Assembly (NCBI GenBank): GCA_039654915.1
Contig: CM077594.1
Coordinates: 99,834,893 to 99,898,892, forward strand
Length of the DNA stretch: 64,000 bases
Direction: 5' to 3'
DNA from: Aquilaria yunnanensis
Taxonomy: Eukaryota > Streptophyta > Magnoliopsida > Malvales > Thymelaeaceae
The position numbers and the translations under genes were made by a program. Position 1 is the first letter of the stretch. Every line of letters begins with the position of its first letter. The notes below the pieces were generated by a model. The model made no database searches and was not told where the DNA came from. It saw only the letters and a program-made list of their open reading frames with translations. This document shows positions 1 to 9,584 of this stretch, in pieces.

Positions 1-477
1 ATTCTTCTGCATAGCATAATCCACAAAAGCTATCAGACCTGTAAAGAAATTGTTAACATTCAATAGCCCAATGGGTTTCTTATGCAAATTAAGTTGGGCT
101 ATGGAAGCAATTTGAAAGACTTCTCCCAATGTGCCAAAACCACCTGGTAGAGCGATAAAAGCATCAGCATTTAAAAGCATTTGTAACACACGCTCTTGCA
201 AATTTTTAACCATTAATTCTTCTCCAATCGTGCCCCCAGAAACAAATTTCAAAGGTCTAGGGATGATGCCCAAAACTTGACTTCCTCCTAAAGATGCTGC
301 TGATGCTACACCTCCCATTAATCCAACACTACCTCCTCCATAAACTAAATGTATTTTTCGCTCAGCTAATACTCTACCCAAATGGTTGGCTGCCTTTAAA
401 TACTCTTCATCTTTTCCAGGAAAAGCCCCAGAAAATACACAAATACTTCGGGATTTACGAGTTGGGGTTTTCTCCAT
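1..477 (-). CDS. LOG-like: LOG-family cytokinin riboside 5'-monophosphate phosphoribohydrolase-like protein, partial (C-terminus beyond left edge)
   Basis: LOG enzymes release the active cytokinin base from its ribotide in the cytosol. The minus frame from ATG 477 is open for 159 codons to the window edge. It starts MEKTPTRKSRSICVF and has the expected order of the family: an N-terminal Rossmann strand (SICVFSGAFPGK), the glycine-rich loop VYGGGSVGLMGG near residue 51, VLGIIPRPL near residue 74, a conserved Arg in NLQERVLQM, the signature PGGFGTLGE (family PGGxGTxxE) near residue 117, then KPIGLLNVNNFF. ATG 477 is the first Met of the frame and gives a normal LOG N-terminus. Oddity: no intron interrupts 477 bases, whereas typical plant LOG genes have several introns, so this may be a retrocopy or an intron-poor LOG-like subgroup. 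The GTIGEE-to-NLQER part also diverges from classic LOGs. No stop or frameshift is visible. Family assignment is strong; activity is not shown. Confidence 0.85.
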   Translation of the reverse strand, partial: MEKTPTRKSRSICVFSGAFPGKDEEYLKAANHLGRVLAERKIHLVYGGGSVGLMGGVASAASLGGSQVLGIIPRPLKFVSGGTIGEELMVKNLQERVLQMLLNADAFIALPGGFGTLGEVFQIASIAQLNLHKKPIGLLNVNNFFTGLIAFVDYAMQKN

Positions 478-560
478 TCCTATCCTTATCCTTGTGAGAA
501 AAAAGGATATATTTATAGAGATGAAGAAATAAGGCAATAATTTTATTTTTCAAGAATGGA
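478..560. other. Spacer between LOG-like start and virus-like repeat block
   Basis: On the minus strand this is the region just upstream of the LOG-like ATG. No convincing TATA box or other motif is seen. Its left part resembles 1505-1550, which suggests that the duplication carrying the cysteine-rich gene copies begins near 505. Confidence 0.4.
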
Positions 561-564
561 TACA

Positions 565-862
565 TTATTGCCAGCTATTCACAGTAGTCACGACTATGAC
601 TCTGGTCAGGTATGGGTACACTATCGTTAAAAGAGGAGGAAAATTTTCAAAATAGCTGCTAGCATATACAGTAGTCACTACTGTAACTTACGTCAGAAGT
701 AGGTACGTGATTGTTGGAGGAGAAGGAAAATTTCAAAAGTGGCAGCTATATACAGTAGTCATAACTGTATCTCATGTAAGGAGTGGGTACATTATTGGGA
801 GGATAATTTCAAAAGCGACAGCTAGTATGTACAGTAATCGTGACTTTGGTCCACATCTTCCA
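565..862. repeat. Degenerate tandem repeat, about four units of 79-87 bp
   Basis: The motif acagtagtca recurs at 581, 668 and 752, and as acagtaatcg at 831, each in a similar context (gcagctatata before it, gggtacattattgg after it). The block lies just downstream, on the minus strand, of cysteine-rich gene copy 1. A single related unit (acagaaatca at 1604) sits in the same place after copy 2, so the repeat expanded after or during duplication. Confidence 0.75.
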
Positions 863-896
863 CTGATTTTGCATCCAGTAACGGCTTCAATGCCTT

Positions 897-1445
897 CTAT
901 GAATCGGCGATTTGCATCCCATCCAGTTTTCTCACGAACTGGCAAACTGGGTCGTTTAAAGTCAGATTCCTAAGACTATAACGATCTCGTTCTTTTTGGA
1001 GAATTATCCATAATCCAACAATCTCAAATTGCACTATTCCGCAAGAATGCACTTCAAGAACCTCTCGGATATCTTCCAGAGATTCCTTACGCAAGCCATT
1101 CTTAATGAATCTTATTCTATCATTACGATTTCTGGTGATCACTCCTGGAGAACGACATTTATTGCCGCAAATCCACCATCCACAATTATGACAAACGCCT
1201 AGCCTCTTTGCTCTTCTTTTTTTGGCACAAGCGCTTTTACCAAAGCCGGGCATATGGGGAAAGAACGCTTCTGGAACTTCACCAGCTGAGCGAACCTTAG
1301 CTTTGATTAGCCACCGCACATTATCAGGAATGCCTTTGTGCATAAATACTCTGAATCGTTCACATCAAGCTTGATAAATCTTTTTAAGAACATTTATTGG
1401 GAAGGAAGGAAAATACTTTCGTAGGGCGGAAAGAGAAGACTCCAT
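897..1445 (-). pseudogene. Cysteine-rich nucleic-acid-binding-like protein of plant RNA virus type, copy 1 (one in-frame stop)
   Basis: The minus frame from ATG 1445 to the stop at 897 is 183 codons with one interruption, TGA at 1365-1367 (codon 27). A 148-codon stretch from the Met at 1343 is fully open. Near the middle lie a basic run (AKKRRAKRLG) and a cysteine cluster CHNCGWWICGNKC followed by a PGV-x3-N-like stretch. This basic-then-CxxC layout is characteristic of the small 3'-proximal nucleic-acid-binding, silencing-suppressor proteins of carlaviruses and related flexuous plant RNA viruses. The N-terminal 75 residues are longer than I expect for carlaviruses. The gene is duplicated 0.8 kb away with the same codon count. 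The viral origin is inference from motif layout; a host family with a similar finger cannot be excluded. Confidence 0.5.
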
Positions 1446-1669
1446 TGATGAAGGAGGTATTTAAGAGAAGAAAGAAATTAGTGATTGTAGGAAATGGAAA
1501 TAACTAACACATATTTATAGTGATGAAAGGGATAATGCGTTAATTACACTTGCAGAAGCAAGTTCATTATTGTCAAAAGAAAAGACAAATGATAGCTTAT
1601 ATGTACAGAAATCATGACTGTGGCTCTCATCTTCCACTGATTTATGTCCAGTAATGGCATTAACGGCTT

Positions 1670-2218
1670 CTATGAGTCGATGATTTGCTTTCCATCCAGT
1701 TTTCTTACAAGCTGGCAAACAGGGTCGTTTACAGTCAGATTCCCAAGACTGTAACGGTCTCGTTCTTTATGGTAAGTCCTCCACAATTTGACAATTTGAC
1801 CTTGCACTTTTCCACAAGAATGCGTTTCAAGAGTTTCTCGGATATCTTCCAGAGATTCCTTACGCAGGCCATTCTTAATGAATTTTCTTTTATCTTCACG
1901 ATTTGTGGAGATGTATCCTAAATAGCGACATTTAGTATTACAATTTCATCGCCCACATTTATAACACACGCCTAATCTCTTTGCTCTTCGCCTTTTGGCA
2001 TAACGGCTTTTACCTAAACCGGGCATGCGGGACACAAATGCCTCTGGGATTTCACCTGCCAGACGAACCTTGGCTTCGATTAACTACCGCACATCTTCAG
2101 GGATTCCTTTGTGCATCAGAACTCTTAATCGTTCACAACGAACTTGGTAGATCTTTTTGAGAATGTTCATTGGGAGAGAAGGAAAATATTTTCGTAAGAC
2201 AGAAAGAGTAGGATCCAT
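1670..2218 (-). pseudogene. Cysteine-rich nucleic-acid-binding-like protein, copy 2 (two in-frame stops)
   Basis: This is a tandem homologue of 897-1445. ATG 2218 (MDPTLSVLRKYFPSLP) to TAG 1670 is again exactly 183 codons, broken by TAG at 2084-2086 (codon 45) and TGA at 1946-1948 (codon 91). It keeps the basic patch KRRRAKRLG and the Cys pair CYKC. The second half of the finger is disturbed by the TGA, but the following Cys (NTKC) remains. Conserved length without indels, with only point nonsense changes, suggests the frame was under constraint until fairly recently or that the copies are young. Flanks beyond the start and stop are also similar to copy 1, so whole units of about 0.8-0.95 kb were duplicated. 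Assignment as for copy 1. Confidence 0.5.
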
Positions 2219-2351
2219 TTTCTAGAGGGAAGTAAAAGAAAGAAGAGAGGAAAGAATCAGTTATTATGGGCAACTGAGAGAACCGACTTAAGAGTCACGG
2301 AGTACCGTATCCGCCACTTAACCGGAAAAGTGGATCCTACTTCATTTTGAT

Positions 2352-3015
2352 GTGATAGATATTTTTTATCTTGGACATTCCATCAAGCTGACGTCGATCC
2401 AGTCCTCGATTATTGAATCCATTGTCCGCTTTTGACAAATTTTCAACGACAATATTTCTTGATGTCTGCCTTATCTTTGACCACAGCTATCTCTTATCTT
2501 GGATGCTGCTAAGTTGGCATTAATCCTGTCCTTCCAGGTGTAGCCTCGATTATTGAATCAATTGTCAGGCTTTTGACAATATTGTCTACTTTATATTTTT
2601 TGATATCTGCCTTATCCTTGGCTATAGCTATCTCTTATCTTGGATACTACTAGCTGACGTCAATCTTGTTCTTCCAGGTGTAGTCTCGATTATTGAATCA
2701 ATTGCCAAGCTTTTGACAATATTGTCTACTTTATATTTTTTGATATCTGCCTTATCCTTGGCTATAGCTATCTCTTATCTTGGATACTACTAGCTGACGT
2801 CAATCCTGTCCTTCCAGGTATAGTCTCGATTATTGAATCAATTGCCAGGCTTTTGACAATATTGTCTACTTTATATTTTTTGATATCTGCCTTATCCTTG
2901 GCTATAGCTATCTCTTATCTTGGATACTACTAGCTGACGTCAATCCTGTCCTTCCAGGTGTAGTCTCGATTATTGAATCGATTGCCAGGCTTTTGACATA
3001 TTATCTACCTTATCC
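2352..3015. repeat. 140-bp tandem repeat, about 4.7 units
   Basis: The phrase ctcgattattgaatc recurs with its c at 2404, 2544, 2684, 2824 and 2964, an exact 140-base step. Inner units are almost identical (ttttgacaatattgtctac, gctatagctatctcttatc, tagctgacgtcaat); the outer units are more diverged. The array contains TGACGTCA-like cores (agctgacgtcaat), and it lies upstream, on the minus strand, of cysteine-rich copy 2. It has no coding potential. Confidence 0.9.
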
Positions 3016-3960
3016 TTGAATTCCTGATGCGGGTTGGTCCCGCATATTAGCTGTGTATCCAGTGATAAACTGGTAAGGGCTGATGTCATTGAGATCTCAG
3101 CTTATACTGCTAAAACTGTGCCGTGGATGTGCTTCCCATTTGGTTCCTATTATGCAAAAGCCATGCATGCATGATGTGAAATGCATGAATGCAGAGCATG
3201 TGGAATTGATGTTTTTTTTTTTTTATGGATCTAGTTCTTCATGTCTTTGCTTTACTGGATCTTCTTTGTGATTGCCTTCTTGGATTATCATTGAATCTCT
3301 TTATGCTTCCCAGCTCTTGTCCATTGCCTTAAAAGCCCGGCTCTTTTCAAAATCTCCTTTCCTTGACTTGTTCTTGAATTTTGGCCTCAATTTCTTTAAT
3401 GTTCACCCACCTCATACTTTATGCCTCTCTGGACAATTGTCCCTGTTATGGATTTCATATCATCGAAGGCTTATCTTCCAATGTCTCTTTGCCCATTTTC
3501 TTGTGGCCGTGCCGACACTTACTTATTCCCATGTTATAGTCTGAATGATTGCTCTTCCTTGAACTCATGTTTTGATCCATAAGACTTGCCCCATTGTCTA
3601 TTGAACTTCTTTGTTGACAGTACTCCTTTTACGCTTCGTAGAGACTACTTTGCCCCCCTGAATATGGTATTTATGTGGATAAAAGGTATCATCTCGCCTT
3701 TGATTTAACAGAAGGTCGAGCATTTCTAGACCTTTGTGATGGTAGTTGATCGTAAATTTCTCTTACAAGAACCACATCTTATTAAAGAAAGACTCAAGCT
3801 ATCTCCTCACTTTTAAGTCTACATACATTAATGAATAATGGTTTGGTCTTAAAGAAAAACTTTCATCAATTTGCAAAGCTTGACAAAGTAATTTACGGTC
3901 TTTGTTTTTAATTAAAATATCCTGCCATTCTTCCCTTTCCAACTCGAAGACATAAACTGT
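3016..3960. other. No recognised gene
   Basis: I find only short open frames without family features in about 0.95 kb of T-rich sequence (poly-T at 3213-3222). Nothing matches the flanking retrotransposon on either strand. Confidence 0.5.
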
Positions 3961-3964
3961 GCAA

Positions 3965-4310
3965 GGCAATAATGTAGAAACATGATTTACAATAATAGCC
4001 TTTTAACTGAACGAGGATGATATCGAGAGGTAAATGTTAGGTGTGAGGAAAGTTAAGTTTGAATGTTTTTTTTTTGTGGCAGTCTTTTAGCTGAATGAGA
4101 ATAATATTAAGAGGTAAATATTAGGTCTGAGTAAAGTTAAGTTTGAGTGGTGTGAAAGAATGGTCTTTTAATACTACACGTGAGTAGTATTAAATAAGGT
4201 AGAAACATGATTCACAATGATAGTCTTTTAACTGAATGAGGATGTTCGGTCTGAGGAAAGTTAAGTTTAAGTGGTGTGGAAGAATGGTCTTTTAATACTA
4301 CTCGTGAGCA
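3965..4310. repeat. Degenerate direct repeats, three units of about 90-115 bp
   Basis: A phrase like gtcttttaactgaatgagga ... gaggaaagttaagtttgagtgg recurs near 3999, 4083 and 4223. Two units also share gtagaaacatgattcacaat upstream (3970 and 4197). Two end in ggtcttttaatactac plus a cgtgag motif (near 4163 and 4285). Confidence 0.7.
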
Positions 4311-4574
4311 AATTTGATTATGGTGAAAAATTCAATAGTGATGACCTCAAACTTGCCACTATTTCCAGGAAGTTAGACCTCAACTGTTGCCCCCTAACTA
4401 TCGTGGTTTTTGTGTGCGCTTGGTTTGGCGGTCGCTCTTGTCTTCTAAACCGCCTTTGCAGGTTTTCAGTCTAGAATCCATAGCTCACTTTTTCTTTGTT
4501 TTCTTTCTTTTGCTCTAACTTGAGGCTTTTTTTTTTTGTTTTTTTTTTATTTCACTTTTTTTTTTGTGTGAGCT

Positions 4575-4915
4575 ATGGTGATAACATACTTGATAACTCT
4601 CTTGAAGTGAGATGACTCAAGTGGCCTTGCTTGCTCGTGCTTGTTCTCAGTCCTTTTTTGTTTTGAATTTTCCCTTGTTGCCTTTTAATGGGAGGGATGA
4701 ACTTCTCTTTCTTTTTGGAGTTTGTGTTGCAGAGAACCGAGATTATAGCCCTCTTGGAGTGAGATGACTCAAGTGGCTTTACTTGCTCGTGCTTGCTCTC
4801 AGTCTCTTTTTGTTTTGGATTTTAAATTTTCCCTTGTTGTCTTTTGATAGAAGGGAGGAACTTCTTTCCTTTTTTTTTTTTTGAGAATTTGTGTTGCGTA
4901 AAACTGAGAATTTTT
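4575..4915. repeat. Two-unit tandem duplication, about 161 bp
   Basis: The phrase gagatgactcaagtgg occurs at about 4598 and 4759, followed in both by gctcgtgcttg, ctcagtc, tttttgttttg and gggagg..gaacttct. The copies differ by small indels in T-runs. Confidence 0.8.
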
Positions 4916-5194
4916 TTTTTTTAGCATTTGTGAGAATTGGGAGGCCACTGAAGTCATTTAATATAAGAGCTACCTTCTTTGGAAGCTAACCCAAGACTTC
5001 TTGCAAGGATGTTGATAACCACTGTGAATTGTTTTTTTTTTAGTTGAGGTGCAACATTTGAAATCATTCTCTTGAAGATCACTACTATCAAATATTTCTT
5101 AACTTTCATTTTCACCCACGAGTAGTATTGTTTACAAAGTAAAGTGTGATGGTAATAATGAATAGTGTAATGGCAATGAATGAGAGATAGATGT

Positions 5195-5283
5195 GAGAAA
5201 ATGAAATTTTTGGTAGAAAGTGGTAGAATATGTGGATGTAAAAATGGAATTTTTGGTAAAAAGTGGTAGAATGCACACATTAC
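5195..5283. repeat. Short tandem duplication, about 44 bp, two copies
   Basis: ggaatttttggta(a/g)aaagtggtagaat occurs twice in a row (near 5201 and 5245) with few mismatches. Confidence 0.75.
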
Positions 5284-5299
5284 ATCTTTTTGTTGCACC

Positions 5300-5650
5300 A
5301 GAAAAAGAATACCAGGTGTCCATCTAACAAAGACTACACCCTAGATTCTGGACTAAATCTAGGAGATTTTTACTATTAAATTACTTTGGCAAGCTATCAA
5401 AGATGCAAGTTTAGTAAAAGGATTCCCTGTCATTCAAAATTGTGTGCGAACTGTTAGGTCAGATCTGACTTGGAACCCTTCCAAAATCAATGTAATTCCA
5501 ACTCAAAATCTTCACTTTCAATTACCAATCACATCGGGCCTAGCAACTTGAACTCGGCCAACTGTTGGACCTTGAGTTTCAGTGCCACACAATTTTTTAG
5601 TTATATTTGGCATTTGGGTCACACCAACTTAAAAGAGAAGGTCAATTGGT
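5300..5650. other. No recognised gene; junction beyond the retrotransposon remnant
   Basis: On the minus strand the Tat-type protease reading ends at about 5656 and no reverse transcriptase follows, so a deletion or truncation breakpoint probably lies near here. Confidence 0.4.
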
Positions 5651-5655
5651 CTTTG

Positions 5656-6885
5656 CTACCGTTGATATAGGTGATAGCAGAATGCCTTTTTTCCTTCAAA
5701 AATGAATTTCTTTTTTTGGTGTAATGAGGAGGGAATTGCTCCGGCCATATGAATCGATGGTCTGCCCAACAGACAAGTATAAGAAGGATTAATATCCATA
5801 ACTTGGAATGTGATGTGGAAGACACAAGGGCCGATCCCTATTGACAGCTCTATTTCTCCAACATCATTTCTATTCGTCCTGTCAAATGCTTGAATAGTGA
5901 TATGACTGTTGTTGAGGTATGATGAGTCTATACCCAACTTGTGTAAGGTTTCAAGTGGCATTATGTTTAGAGCTGACCCATTATCAACAAGAACTCTAGC
6001 CATAATTCGATCTTTGTATTTAACCGAAATATGTAGAGCCTTAGAGTGACCTCTTCCTTCTGCTGGTATCTCATCGTCAGTGAATATGATGAGATTCTGT
6101 GCGGTGATGTTGTTGACGAGGTGGTCAAAATTATTCACTGAAATATCTGGCTCAACATAGGCCTTATTCAAGACTTTGAGGAGGGCTTCTCGATGAGCAT
6201 CAGAGCTTATGAATAGTGAAAGTATAGAGATCTTTGTTGGCAGGCGGTTCAACTGCTCAACGATATTGTATTCACTTTGCTTTATGAGTTTGAGAAACTC
6301 AGTAGCTTGCTCATCTGTTACTGCTTGAGGCATCTCTTGCTCTTTGGATGTATGTGTATCAAGAGGTCTACTTGTTGGGTCTGTAACGTTCTTATCTTGT
6401 TGGAGCTTGTTCATTTGCTCCGGAGAATAACACTGACCACTTCTAGTTATACTCCCAACTTCTAACGGAGTTGATGTGATGTTAGAAGTGTAATCATAGC
6501 TCCATGGAACAGTTTTGTCTGATTTATATGGGAATGACCTTGGGACTTGAATTCTTAAAGGCTTAAGAACAGGTTTTGAAATTGGTATGACTAGTGGTCT
6601 TGGGATAGCCTTGACTTCTTATTCTTTAATGATCACATTCACATCATCATCTTTATCTGACATAAAAATGATGAGTTGGGAGGAGTCTATGAGTCTTTGT
6701 AGACTTTCACGGAATTCTGGGCATTCCTGGATAGAATGACTCTTACTATCATGAAAGTTGCACCACTCCTCATCTTCGACTTCTTCGTTTCCAAAAGAAA
6801 ACTTTCCCATGATAATCCCTTCTTTTACAAGGCATGAATATACATGCTTGAGAGGGGTTATGATATCATTGACTGACTTCTTCAT
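5656..6885 (-). pseudogene. Tat-type retrotransposon gag C-terminus and aspartic protease remnant
   Basis: This continues gag in another minus frame (KKSVNDIITPLKHV from 6885). It crosses a TAA at 6619-6621 and then reads open to 5656. The retropepsin core is ARVLVDNGSALNIMP, with Asp-Asn-Gly in place of the usual Asp-Thr/Ser-Gly; the Asn form is common in this lineage. It is followed by the flap region and LLGRPSIHMAGAIPSSLHQ. The enzyme would cleave the element's Gag-Pol polyprotein. The reading stops shortly after the protease, where Tat elements normally continue to reverse transcriptase. The shift relative to gag lies near 6866-6890. Confidence 0.85.
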
Positions 6886-8323
6886 CGGCCAGTGCTCTTT
6901 CTATCATATTGACTGGTTTTGCTTGATGAGGCGGCAATGGATTGTGAGTGACATTTGGTTCATCGGAAAAGTCCAACCACTTGGACTCCATTAATTGTTG
7001 GACTATACGCTTCAATGCTATGCAATTTTCCAGTCCGTGGCCCACGGCACCATCATGATATGGGCAAGTTATGTTGGGGTCATACCACCTTAGATCTGGG
7101 GGTTTAAATGGATTTGTAGGAATTGGATGGATAAGTTGACTTTCAATGAGTTTTGGATATAACTTAGTGTAAGTCATAGGAATTGGCGCAAAAACTTCTC
7201 TCGGCCTTTGTGGAGAAGTCAGAACAGGTGGCCGTAACTGATTAGGCCTTTTGAGAGGATAATTGTTGGGCTTATTGGTAGAATAATCATTGGGCCTATT
7301 GGTAGAGTAGGATCGGCGAGGCCCGGTAGCAACAGTACCCATGAGGGGAATCCCTCTTCCTCATCCTATTTGTTGTATTTCTTCATCTTTTCTTCTAGAT
7401 GGTCCTCCTCTTTTCATTGGATCACTAAAGGACTCAGTAATCTTCCCGATCCTAATCCCATGCTCGATCCTTTCTCCAGCCATGACTACGTCAATGAAAT
7501 TGGTTGCCGAATTGCCAATGAGTTTGTCATAATATGGGTACTTTAACGTCTGAACAAATAAAGTGACCATTTCTCTTTCTGTCATAGGTGGCTGAACTTG
7601 TGCAGCTGAATCCCTCCACCGTTGGGCATATTCCTTGAAAGTTTCTGGCTTTTTCTTCTCCATGTTTTGGAGGGTTTGGCGATCCGGAGCCAAGTCCATA
7701 ACGTGTTTATAATTGCCGATGAAGGCCTGTGCAAGGTCATTCCAAGTTTTGATGTTTCTTGGTCCTTGACTTAGATACCATTGTAATGCTGATTTTGTGA
7801 GACTTTCCTGAAAAAGTGCAATCCACACCTTTTCATCTTTTGTGAGTGGTTGTAGTCTTCTTAGAAACAATGTGATGTGAGTGATGGGATCACTCGTTCC
7901 ATCGTATTTCATGAAATCTGGCACCTTAAAGTCCGAAAGGATTACGACGTCTGGCACTAAGTAGAGGTCATCCACTGAGAGAGATCCGAATATAGTGCCT
8001 CCTTCAATGGCTCGCAATCTCTTCTCTATTGTTTCGAGCTTTTGAGATTCTGCTTCTTTTTTTGGTAATATATTCTTCTCTTCATGTACAGTGTCTTGTT
8101 TTAGATGAATGCTAGCGGACGGTCCTGGTTCTTGAAACAGGTTTTCTTGTACTGAGACTCGTTGTGGGGTGAATCCCGGAGGATAAGTGGGATATTGTGC
8201 TTCTTTGATGGGAACTTGAGTTGCTTTCCCTTTGATTATTTCCATCAATTGTCTCATTTGTTCTGCCATACTTTCAATCTTGGACTCAATATTTGTGAGG
8301 CATCCTTCGGTTTGTTCTGCCAT
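6866..8323 (-). pseudogene. Tat-type retrotransposon Gag remnant
   Basis: The frame starts at ATG 8323 (MAEQTEGCLTN), is open for 320 codons, meets TGA at 7361-7363 (a CGA-to-TGA type change) and continues in the same frame to 6866. The N-terminal part is coiled-coil-like (ESKIESMAEQMRQLMEI). The middle has the gag core (FKVPDFMKYDGTSDP, ALQWYLSQGPRNIKTWNDL, QTLQNMEKKKPETFKEYAQRW). A C-terminal segment has CPYHDGAVGHGLENCIALK, a Cys/His knuckle-like motif usual in Tat gags. Gag forms the virus-like particle around element RNA. Confidence 0.9.
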
Positions 8324-8339
8324 TAGTCTTGTTTGGAGC

Positions 8340-9294
8340 CGAGTTGGATATCGGTGTTGAGGTCCAATTTTACCCTTTTTAAAGTAAGATTCTTTTTATT
8401 AACTTCTATGTGTATGTGATTGATGCAATGGATGCATGCATGCAATGAATGATTATGTTTTTATCAGACTTTGTATGCACGTGATTGATGTAATGGATGC
8501 ATGCAATATAAAGTGAGATTATGTTTTTATCAAACTTTATATGCACGTGATTAATGTAATGCATGCATGCGATGAGTGAGTTTGCTTATCCATTATCGTA
8601 GAACTTCAAAACTTTTAGTTGTCATTATAAAGACCAAAAAGTTAGCATAATTTGATGCGTGGTTTTGATACATGAAGAATAATTGCACAGAACGGAAGTA
8701 TAATAGAAGAAAAATAAGGTTATTAACAAGTTAAATAGTAATTAACAACTCATGAAGTATTATGGATAAACAAGTTAAAACCATACGAAGAAAAGTGTAG
8801 AGTAACAACAAAGCATAACAAGGATATGCTTATGGCGTTGGTAAAATGGTAGAAATTTTATGATCAGTTCTATGGTTAAGTGGGGAGTTCTATATGCATA
8901 AGGTGGCTTATCAAAAAGGCAAGGGATAGTTCCCGAATCCCGTCACTAAATTATAGTGACAGCCCGATTCCTTACCCTCTAGGGTTTATGTAAGGAATGG
9001 ATTAATTCGAGTCGTAGCTTTTCGTGGGTCCATGCAGAGACTAACCGTCTCAGAAGGCAATACACTACTTTGCTACTTTGAAACCGGTGAAGGCTTGGAG
9101 ACCATGGCCTCTCAAGGACAACAACACAAATTCCGCTTAGAAAGAACGTGTTCGATTTGAGGAAGCTCGGGTATAGAGCTTCAAGTTGTGAATGCATTGT
9201 GCATGTTTAGAATAAGTAAATATAACATATAAATCAACATAAAAATAAACAGAACAAAATAAATCAACTTTTAGGCTTGACTCACTAACCAGGA
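8340..9294 (-). other. Retrotransposon leader between PBS and gag, with a 3-unit tandem repeat
   Basis: No extra open reading frame is apparent, unlike canonical Ogre elements, which have an ORF before gag. At 8408-8575 a unit of about 65 bp containing acgtgattgatgtaatg and repeated atgcatgc occurs three times. Confidence 0.55.
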
Positions 9295-9312
9295 TCCCCA
9301 GTGGAGTCGCCA
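9295..9312 (-). other. Primer-binding site of the Tat-type element
   Basis: The minus strand reads TGGCGACTCCACTGGGGA, three bases inside the LTR end (…GCCACA, GCT, TGG…). This PBS form is the one used by Tat/Ogre elements, usually ascribed to tRNA-Arg. Confidence 0.8.
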
Positions 9313-9584
9313 AGCTGTGGCAACGTCGGGTTTTCGGGAGTCGCCACCAATCTGTTTACCTACGTCGATTGGACACCTTAAAAATGGTTTGCAAGAGTTC
9401 GGGGGTTCGGGAGTACGGTTACGCTAAAACAACTTTGTTATAACGCCCAAAAATTGGTACCTTAGTTGATTTTAATTTTGTTTTCCTTGCTTTTAAATGA
9501 TTTCAGTTAATTTTCAAATTAGAAATTTTAACTGAATTAATCGGATGTGGATTTTTAAATTAATTTATATGAAATTTGATACTT

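Noticed and set aside
4954..5298. 114-codon minus frame
   Set aside because: Generated by a short tandem repeat and T-rich sequence; no family features.
2300..5650. 3' LTR of the Tat-type element
   Set aside because: No similarity to the 9316-12827 LTR (no TGTTGACACC start, no matching end) was found.
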